From: Asterias amurensis
Taxonomy: Eukaryota; Echinodermata; Asteroidea; Forcipulatida; Asteriidae
Reading direction: 5' to 3'
DNA length: 64,000 bases
NCBI RefSeq assembly: GCF_032118995.1
Contig: NC_092657.1
Span: 9,115,391-9,179,390 of the forward strand
The notes beneath the pieces are model-generated. The model was not told the DNA's origin and did no database searches. It saw only the letters and a program-made list of their open reading frames with translations. Shown here in pieces: positions 56,824 to 64,000 of the stretch. Position 1 is the first letter of the stretch; the number at the start of each line of letters is the position of its first letter. A program made the translations under genes and the position numbers.

Positions 56824-58322
56824 TTATTGAACAATGCACATCAGAAACGAATCTTGTATTAACTTTTCATTACTTTTTATCTCGACTGCCGCGACCAGTC
56901 GCCCCATGAGAGCCTGGTTTTGGCTAAGAATTCGCCCCTCTTGGGCCCTTAACATAACGCTTTGCTCCTTGATAAGTTGAGCAATTGCATCGTTTGCATT
57001 TTTTTTTTTCTTTTTTGATGGGGGACTTAGACCGATTGGAGTTGTAGATGGGTCAGATTGGCACGGTGTATCTTCTTCAAATGACTCCAATGAAGAAACC
57101 AAACAGGGTGGAGCAATTATCGGTCTACCTCCCATAACTCTGTCCGATTCCTTGAAATAGGTCCAAGAAATCGGTGTCTCCTCTCCGCCCTCTGTTCCCT
57201 TCCCAGTCGGTGGGTGCTTCAAGTCCTTTTCACAGAGTGGAAAGTTTATTTTTATGACCAAAACCTATTCTTACTACATTTCTTTTTGTATATATCTTGA
57301 AACATCCTTCTTGTTTAAAGTCAAATCGAGTCTTCAATATTCGTCCTTTTTGTTATTTCTTTTGGTCACTATTCATCCTTTTCTTCCCAATTTACACATG
57401 CTTTTAGGGCCAATTGACCCATTTCACCTGACGTCATTATCAAAGAACACTTGAGTGTGCCATACTGGTGGGCAATTTCACTGTGCATTTTCATATAACT
57501 CTATGCTGTGCGTTATACAGTGAAATGCACATTTTAGGCGATGTGGCGTAAACCTAACTGCCCACCAACATGGTGAGTGTGTGAGGCTAGTGCACGGGGT
57601 CAATATACCGACCGTTGCAATCACACATTCAAATATAATGCTGATTAAAACTATAAAAACATCCCCTAAAAGACATGCTCTTTGCATGATATAACTGCAA
57701 TGTGCGGTATAAACAAAGATAGTGTAAGCTGGTGATTTGGCTTTTACCCCACGCACTTCCCCCAATCTCACAAGCACCCATCCTAAATAAATTTATGCCC
57801 CACCCAGACACCAGTAGACTGGTTGTCTGGACCATGTCTGGGACTTGACAACTTTATAACCTTTATGACCAAGTCTGTCCCCACAACTTAAGTATAAAAT
57901 GCCCCTATGTTCCATCTTTTCCTTTCTCTATGGTTTATTCTTCTCTGTTCTGTGCTTATAGACAGACCCTCCTGGTTGGCCCAGTGCAAAATCTCGCACT
58001 GTGGCCCGATCCAGTGTTTCTTCCTTTCCTGCTACCTCTCGACTGGTAGGCCTACTCATCTTTGTAAAGCAACACAGTGATAATATACCACTCTGTATCT
58101 ACAGTGTAGGAGAATCTACACTTGAGTTTTATTTATTTATTTGTTCTACTGGCCAGTATACCGGTATACAAGTGACACCCATTTTAAGTGTTACAATAGT
58201 AACGATACATCAGAAATGAAAATGGGAAATTTACCTTTTACTTCTGGGATAAGTTGGTCCATTTTTTGCGTGCTTGCTCCGCAGTCACCTTGCCAAGAAG
58301 GTCCATCTCCTTTAGTATTATT
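56824..58322 (-). pseudogene. Myb/SANT-like (trihelix) protein of a Harbinger transposon, two exons
   Basis: Minus-strand exons are 58322-58235 and 57225-56824, joined in phase 0 by a GTAAAT donor and an AAAAG acceptor. The first encodes the end of a Myb/SANT-like domain (LLGKVTAEQARKKWTNLSQK, normally continuing KYK; here the Tyr codon is TAA). The second encodes DLKHPPTGKG, SWTYFKESDRVMGGRP, a poly-Lys stretch and a C-terminal helix (AQEGRILSQNQALMGRLV), then a stop. This KYKDLKxPPTG...SWxYFxxxDxxxGxRP layout is typical of the DNA-binding protein that Harbinger transposons carry beside their transposase. Its position tail-to-tail with the HARBI1-like gene supports one former element. The first half of the domain was not found. 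Confidence 0.6.
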
Positions 58323-58379
58323 CTGCGTAACATAATCAATGCAAATACAAAATTAAATGTCTGTAAACATTGAATTAAT

Positions 58380-58470
58380 GTTAGCCTTCGAGAAAGACTC
58401 TGCTAAGGTCGAAACGTCAGGCCATTAACTATTTTTTGCATTTATACCCTCGGTCCATTTGGTTGGTAGG
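58380..58470 (+). repeat. Possible Penelope-like element end
   Basis: GAGAAAGACTCTGCTAAGG then TCGAAACGTCAGGCC and TTTGCATTTATACCCTCGG resemble text I associate with ends of Penelope-like or related retroposons (the 'GGTCGAAACGT' element near their terminal repeats). From memory only. Confidence 0.25.
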
Positions 58471-58699
58471 TTGTTTGCAATAGCTTATTTTATTTTCTCA
58501 ATAGTTATAAAGATGTAAAACAGTTTATAGGACTAATGTACAAGTAAAAGTAAAAGTAAATCAGATGTACATTTGAAACGTATCTAAAGCCAGTATTAAA
58601 CAAATTGGCCCAGGTTTAAACATGTTCACGGCAATTGGAAACTGTTACGGGTGTCTGCGAACACTTTTTAAAACATCTTTCAAATATTCAGAACATCTT

Positions 58700-58770
58700 T
58701 TTAGCGCTTTGCATCCTTTGGAAAAGGCGCTTTATAAATTAGGTTATTATTATTATTATTATCATTATTA
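58700..58770 (+). repeat. L2/CR1-type LINE or SINE 3' tail
   Basis: AGGCGCTTTATAAATTAGG followed by an (ATT)n run is the same kind of end as at 9105-9160. No coding part precedes it. Confidence 0.55.
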
Positions 58771-59082
58771 ACAACAAAACCTTAAAAACCTACATGAAAG
58801 CATCGCGGGAAGCCCCTCGTTGCCAGTTTTAAACGGAGGTTCTCATTTCAGTTCAAAAAGAAATAAAGTAACTCAAAACACCAAAAAAAAAAACATGTTA
58901 AGAATTGTTAGATCTATAACCCTACATACAAATGTATCTCTAAAATAATGCCATCGTTGAATAATAATTCATTATTCAACAGCAAGTACATGCACATATC
59001 GATTGCAGTCCCAGCTCTGGGGGTTTGGGATTTTAAAGTAGTAAAAATCAGGACACGCACAGGGATGTACAAAAACTGTGGC

Positions 59083-59136
59083 TGTACCATGGAGGTAGAC
59101 ATTTCTAAGGTCAATTTCTACCTCCATGGTTGTACA
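59083..59136. repeat. Perfect-stem hairpin (TACCATGGAGGTAGA arms)
   Basis: Arms of about 20 bp (TGTACCATGGAGGTAGA and complement, one bulge) around a 16-bp loop. Probably the core of a small foldback element. Confidence 0.6.
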
Positions 59137-59639
59137 GTGTTGTCCGTGCCTAACATACCCGTATTTGGCCGGCCAGGAATATGATGAAAAGCCCCATATG
59201 CTGGGCCGGGAGATGATTTTCTTTGGAAGGCCCAACAAAAATAGTTCACCCCTTCTCCTCGTCCTACCTACAATTATGAGGTTCATTTCGCTATAGGATG
59301 TATACATGTAGCTACCTACTATGAGTAACCACCCACCCCTATCTAACGTTGACTGAAACATCTCAACCATGATTCATGAACCAATAAATTATATGTTCCA
59401 TGTCTCAACAGACAACCAATCCATACACCATTTACTACTAACTAACGACCAGATGACACATATTTATTTTTAGGTTCACTACTGTACTACTTACAAACTT
59501 ATACTGTACCTGTAGCCCTCTCGGAAAAATATATGTATCCGGCCACCACTTTTTTCGTTCATCATTCATGATGAAATATTTTTGTTAAAAAAATACTTTT
59601 TCTGCACAGAATTCAAACCGATTGTTATGCTTTAATGCT

Positions 59640-59905
59640 TTTGTTAGGGGGTCCATACTCGACAAGCTTTGCTTTTTATGGGCCCCCTCCAATCCAACTC
59701 CATCACCTTGTGCTCTGTAGTGTAAGTTATTTTGCTTGTTTTCCGTAATTTTATATTTTGCCTTTGCTTGTAAATGTAGTAGTGTTACTCCATGTATTAT
59801 CATTATTCCATTTGCTTGTAAAACATAGTTCTTTATTCACTGCTAATTGTTTTGTTTATTTGTTTGGATTGGGAAATAAAGCCAGTGAATTGAATTGAAC
59901 TGTGG
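59640..59905 (+). repeat. 3' UTR of a non-LTR retrotransposon
   Basis: It begins with a GC-rich stem-like segment (GGGGGTCCATACTCGACAAG and GCTTTTTATGGGCCCCCT) and ends with AATAAAGCCAGTGAATTGAATTG, a GAATT-repeat tail typical of some LINE families. No coding part is attached. Confidence 0.45.
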
Positions 59906-61424
59906 TGTTAGGTGTAGCACTGTCTGTTTATTACTGACGGACATGACACCTGACGGACTCAAGCCCCCAACTCGAACATTTTTGTTTGTCGAACTGAGTG
60001 AAAAAAGTGGTGAGGGGATAGGCCTACGGAAACTTGTTCAAAACACGCTCTTTAATTTCAAAAGATTTGTTGACAAACCTTACATTTATGAGTTTCTACT
60101 TGAATTCCTGCAGCTGTCACTGAATTTTCGGTTGCCATTTTGTATGAATTTCGCGGTGTGGTGTTGAGAGCCGAAAGAAGGCGAGCGAGCTAGACAACAA
60201 CTTTCACGGCTAGGTTTTGATGACGTTGAAGCCATAGCCGTAGCGCTAGACGTCATTTCGGACAGCTCTTCAAATAGGCCGATGCTGACAATAGACGCCC
60301 GTTTCGGACACAGCCTTAGTTGTATGTACAATAAAACTGAATGTCAGTGTTAATTTAGTTCCTTTTTACACCACTGAACAATCCTGAAGTTGTAATTTGT
60401 TTTCTCAGCGCGTTCTAAGTCATGTACTGTCTTGTTCTTTACTGTAATTGTCCAGTTGTTGACGTGTGATTGTCAATGGTTGTGGCAATTAACACTTTGT
60501 ATAATTTCCTTGGCGTGTACACTACGGTGACAGGGCATAAACTCAATGCTTCGTTTCTTGAGCTAGGCTCCTCTTTTCTTTTGAAAGAGTAAAGGAAATT
60601 GTATAAAATCTGTAACTAATAACATCTTTTAGCTCACCAGTACCTTCATCTGAAAAATCCTCCACGAACTGGATAAAGTAGGCATATACATCAACCTCCA
60701 GTTTGTGTCGATTGCCACCTTCAAAAGGTTCATCCATGTCATCAATGAAATCATTTGCATGAACACGTTTCCACTGCACATCAAAGATCTCCCAGCTTCA
60801 TAGTTAGACTTGAAGAAGTCTAACATACCACATAGTTTAAGACTGTCCATAAACTGATGTAGCTCGGCATTGACCTTTAAAACAAGGTCATGTACAGCCA
60901 ACGCTACCACAATATCATGGCGGTCTCTCAATGAGTATCTGACCTTGGGAGTCACCCCACATGTGACTAGCATATCCATGATCTCCTCGCTCTTTATAGT
61001 AGGGAGTCTACGGTAGGATCATCTACTGATCTCATGAGCTGTGGGTGTGTTAACAACAAATAATTTAAGTCTAAACATTTTTAGTCAGCGTTTAAAAAGG
61101 ATAACTATGATCAAGCAAGCACATTTTGCTAGAAGGGTTGCAGAAATACAATGTATTTATGTTTTCATGCTGCCCCTTATCATTTTTACACAATAATTCA
61201 GTTGGAAAAAAGGTTGTTCATTCCTTATTTTAAAATGATTCTGCTTTCTTTAACAATAAGTCTTCAGAAAAGCCAACATAGACCACTTGTTGACATGGCT
61301 GGATTTTCAACAGTTTTGTAATTGTAGTGTGTAACAACTAGTTTGTGTGACACCACATTCCAACACATTCCTTATTATGACAATTATGACGAATAAGAAA
61401 TGTAGAATTATTACATGACCATCT

Positions 61425-61570
61425 TACAACGTCCATACGACGTTATTAATTTACGTTTGATTCTTGTCGCCAATCTGACATTGTATTTTAGTCACTTTTT
61501 GGTAATCTGACGTCGCGACTCAAAATCAACCATGATATGACGTCAGAAATACGTCGTGTGCCTGCTGGGA
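61425..61570. repeat. 'GACGT'-rich dispersed repeat end
   Basis: ACGTCCATACGACGTTATT, TCTGACGTCGCGAC and GACGTCAGAAATACGTCGTG followed by GTGCCTGCTGGGA look like the repetitive GACGT family seen in several deuterostomes. It lies in an intron of the HECT-like relic. Confidence 0.35.
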
Positions 61571-61947
61571 TGTGATCATACTGGACATGGGAAATGCAAC
61601 TCGGGCTCCCTGCTGCCATGAACTAGAGACATTGCAAGCACTTGGCCAGCAATTATAAACTCTTCCTTCATAAGGACACCGGTGTTATGTGTGATGGCCT
61701 TGCACTGATCTCATGTAAACATGGAACTCCCTGATCGACGGCTGGCTCCCCCCGGAAGGTCACTTTGAGCGCCTTACATGGATTCAAAGCTCCCCTTCTT
61801 GAAGACTCGGAGAGTGTCCTGCCATATGGCATTGCGGCGAATCCTGAGTTGTGTGCATGGTGTTTCAGCCTCTACATTTATGTGATCCATCTTCAATATT
61901 TGCAGGTGTGTTTTAATTTCTTACATGTTTTGATTCAGATATCAATA

Positions 61948-62081
61948 TAAACCACAAGGGAAACTGACTGGGTAAATTTGTAAATGATTTTGGGGTTGAA
62001 CAAAGAATTGACTAGAGTGGGATTCGAACCAACGACCTCCGGATTAACGTGCCGGCGCTCTACCAACTGAGCTATCTAGCC
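61948..62081 (-). mobile_element. tRNA-derived SINE
   Basis: On the minus strand 62081-62010 folds as a full tRNA: acceptor GGCTAGA/TCTAGTC, D-arm GCTCAGTTGGTAGAGC, anticodon arm CCGGCACGTTAATCCGG, T-arm with GGTTCGAATCCC. No CCA is encoded. A tail with TTGGGGTTGAA-type text (plus strand) follows at 61948-62009 and is shared with 40858-40935. The A and B boxes are intact, so Pol III promotion is possible, but the shared tail marks it as a SINE and not a tRNA gene. It may extend to about 62250. Confidence 0.7.
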
Positions 62082-62306
62082 CTATATTGGCGGTGTCCCT
62101 ATTTTGTCAATATCTTTGTTCGGGGGTGCCAGTCAGAAGCCATACAACCGTTAACTGCCGTGTAGCCAGGGATCACACCGAAATTACGATACAACCTGGG
62201 AAGCGGCAGCTAGGGGATCACCCTAAGGGGATGGGGATTTCACTTTGTTGTTGAGTCGGTTACACACCTATGTTTTGACACCCCTATCACTAATCATGTA
62301 TTTTCC

Positions 62307-62357
62307 TAATCCTAATGTTAATCCTTACCCTAATCCTAATCCTAATCCCTAACCCCC
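62307..62357 (+). repeat. Degenerate (CCTAAT)n run
   Basis: About eight hexamers, mainly CCTAAT with CCCTAA at the end. Similar to, but not the same as, the animal telomere unit CCCTAA. Too short and impure to be a telomere. Confidence 0.6.
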
Positions 62358-63682
62358 ACGTTTATTTAAAAATAAAGTTAGTGGTTTTTTATTGCTTTAT
62401 AATCTGTGTTTACCCTGTGGTGCGTTTCCTCTTAGAAGACCTAGACGTCTCTGCTTCCACTGTTCGTTCTTCAGGAACATCATCATCACTGCCATCTATG
62501 ACAATTAGTTCTGAGTAGATGCTTCAAAGAAATGGTACACTTAGTAGCATACAAGGTATGTCACCTTCAAAAAGATAAAGAAACAATAGGTCTGGTTGGC
62601 ATATCAAAAACGATTATACCCTACTAAACTGTGCGAAAATCCATTTATGCTATCTTTTTAGTATATGCACATTGACAGTGCATGAAATGATTATTTCTGT
62701 AGAAATGATAAAGAAAGATCCAAATGAAACAAATAGATTCCACCTATTAAAAACCAACACTGAATTGCAATCATTAACATTTTCATTGTGAGGGAACAGC
62801 AAGTAAAATTTTGCAGCAATACCACAAAGAAACACTCTTTTGGGTTGTAAAATAACCATTCCAATCATTAGGCTCAAGTTGTCCTCAAGAGGATTGTATA
62901 CATGTATTATTGAATAATATGAAACTGCGTCACATCTCATCACTTACTCTTTTGGATCTCTGGCTGTAGTCGATGACGCAACTGGGACAGAAAGTGTGTC
63001 ATCACCCTCAATTTCTGGTGTGGGACCTTTTGAAGAGTGTGACTTGATTGACACGATGCCGGAGTCGTGAAGACGTCGCCTTCTTGTCACGTCCTAATTG
63101 ATTTTAATCCAAAAACATTTATTACTTTTGTTACACATGCCAGTTGGTTAAGTTTCATTTCAACAAAAAAAGAGCTGATTATTATTATAGGAAAAGACAG
63201 TGGCAACACAAATTTATCTGCAGGATAGTGTTAATTTCAACAACCACACTCCAAAAATGCATTTACAATTTTTAAAACCTTTTGGGTTACACTCTTATCA
63301 CAATTGTGGTGACTGGCAAAACTTGTTTTCAGACACCTATATGTAGATTGTGTGTGCCCTGTTCAAATCATAGTGCTTATTAGGAGACGATTCCTTTTTC
63401 TTTAAAATTGCTTTGGGTTTGAGCAAATTTGTTGTGCATCAAAGCAGATCGGCAGTAGGGAACATGCAATGTGCATATTTTGTGAAACAAATCACGACAT
63501 TGCATACGAACCCCACCCCACCCCCTTTTTAGCGTTAATGGAAGTCCATAGGTTTTATGGTATGCTTTATTTTCTCCCCATCAGGACTCTACCGTGCTAC
63601 ACCCAAGTCATTGGTCATTACCTGTTGTTCTCGAAATGCCTTGATGCATGCTTGTAATCCCATGTCTTGAGATGTCTCTTGT

Positions 63683-64000
63683 CTAAAGAAGGGGAACAAA
63701 AATAAAAAAAATAAACAGTCAGACAGTTGTTTCCCAACATCAATTCAGTGTCCTACTCATCAATCATGGTATTGTTAATGTTAGTTGTTAATGTCGTTGC
63801 TGGGTACTTTCTGTCACAGTGCAATCGCTCGATTGATTTGCAATTATTACCAACCCCAATATGGTTGCGCGATCGACTGATGGAAGCTCGATCAATGGAT
63901 CAACTCAACCTAAGGTAGTGTAAATGATAGATCACAACACCCCAAATTCAGTTACTTTCCTACATTCCTACAGTTCAGTGTTACACGACAGCCATAGCAA
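63683..64000. other. No recognisable gene
   Basis: Presumed intron or upstream sequence of the minus-strand relic. Nothing supported. Confidence 0.35.

Larger units (their letters stand above)
58323..60539. other. Retroposon tails and repeats, no gene
   Basis: It holds the separate tails listed below at 58380, 58700 and 59640 and a hairpin at 59083. The open frames 58948-59370 come from the hairpin region and have no support. Confidence 0.35.
60540..63682 (-). pseudogene. HECT/G2E3-like multigene family relic, at least four exons
   Basis: Three upstream exons agree in phase: 63682-63622 (QETSQDMGLQACIKAFREQQ), 63093-62948 (DVTRRRRLHDSG, TPEIEGDDTLS) and 62521-62414 (ELIVIDGSDDDVPEERTV, SSKRKR). 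Each has GT-AG ends (GTAATG, GTAAGT, GTAAAC). Further left, 61010-60600 reads SEEIMDMLVTCG, YSLRDRHDIVVAL, LKVNAELHQFMDSLKLCGML and, in another frame, NRHKLEVDVYAYFIQFVEDF. These are pieces of the 'ELxQFxDGLKxxG ... GSNRRxLExxVYxxFxxFLED' region of HECT-domain, G2E3-like proteins that are multicopy in echinoderms. The first three exons look like the basic/acidic head of such a protein. A frameshift near 60780 and a stop near 61000 mark decay, and the catalytic HECT Cys region is not in the window. Linking the head exons to the 60.6-61.0 kb part is inference. Confidence 0.5.

Noticed and set aside
57478-57835. Minus-strand frames of 68-99 codons
   Set aside because: Sit in the intron of the Myb-like relic and show no domain. 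A weak inverted repeat (GGTGGGCA/TGCCCACC) explains part of the openness.
58948-59370. Overlapping frames on both strands
   Set aside because: Driven by the hairpin at 59083-59136 and without family support.
60086-60331. 81-codon minus frame and the plus-strand text RLGFDDVEAIAVALDV
   Set aside because: Looks protein-like but too short and isolated to assign.
62010-62081. Functional tRNA gene
   Set aside because: The fold is good, but a tail shared with another locus and an atypical anticodon loop (C at position 33) mark a SINE.
62307-62357. Interstitial telomere
   Set aside because: The unit is mostly CCTAAT, not CCCTAA, and the run is short and impure.

Overview
This is eukaryotic nuclear DNA, AT-rich, with GT-AG introns and very many interspersed repeats. 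It is most likely from a marine deuterostome, and an echinoderm is the best guess. That rests on L2/CR1-type LINEs (one with a 2A-like motif near its start, as described for sea urchin LINEs), a PIF/Harbinger pair, hAT and MULE-like elements, tRNA-derived SINEs, and palindromic MITE families that look like those of sea stars. The species call is inference from memory of such repeats; nothing in the window fixes it. I find no intact single-copy housekeeping gene. The window reads as a transposon-dense region holding relics of multigene families.

Layout. 0.2-2 kb: exons of a decayed PB1/SAMD3-like host gene (+). 2.8-4 kb: a palindromic MITE and a 22-bp minisatellite. 4.05-6.09 kb: the 5' half of an L2/CR1 LINE (-). 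6.11-7.45 kb: a four-exon relic of a repeated invertebrate gene family (-). 7.59-9.16 kb: the 3' half of a second LINE (+). 10.9-11.7 kb: a RecQ-like helicase relic (-). 14.1-16.1 kb: a third LINE (+) with an internal deletion. 16.1-17.0 kb: a DUF6589-like relic (+). 17-25 kb: MITEs, a tRNA-like sequence inside long inverted repeats, and a hAT MITE with a clean 8-bp target duplication. 25.3-26.0 kb: the N-terminal part of a transposon protein (-).

27.27-32.18 kb: a young Ty3/Gypsy-type LTR element (-) flanked by a 4-bp duplication. It has gag and protease followed by a C2H2 zinc-finger ORF, and no reverse transcriptase or integrase between its LTRs. 36.0-38.8 kb: an older, unrelated-looking Gypsy pol fossil (-), abutted by a 683-bp long-TIR element. 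A second copy of that long-TIR element at 52.2 kb has a perfect 9-bp target duplication.

40.4-42.6 kb: a hAT-like transposase relic (+). 44.5-45.5 kb and 47.2-47.9 kb: tandem arrays, the first carrying a CRE palindrome in each unit. 48.9-55.5 kb: a HARBI1-like transposase gene in three phase-0 exons (+). 56.8-58.3 kb: two exons of a convergent Myb/SANT-like gene (-), so the two together look like a decayed Harbinger transposon. 60.5-63.7 kb: a multi-exon relic of a HECT/G2E3-like family (-), crossed by a tRNA-derived SINE.

Most coding segments carry stops or frameshifts. The most intact coding capacity is in the LTR element at 27-32 kb and the Harbinger-like gene.
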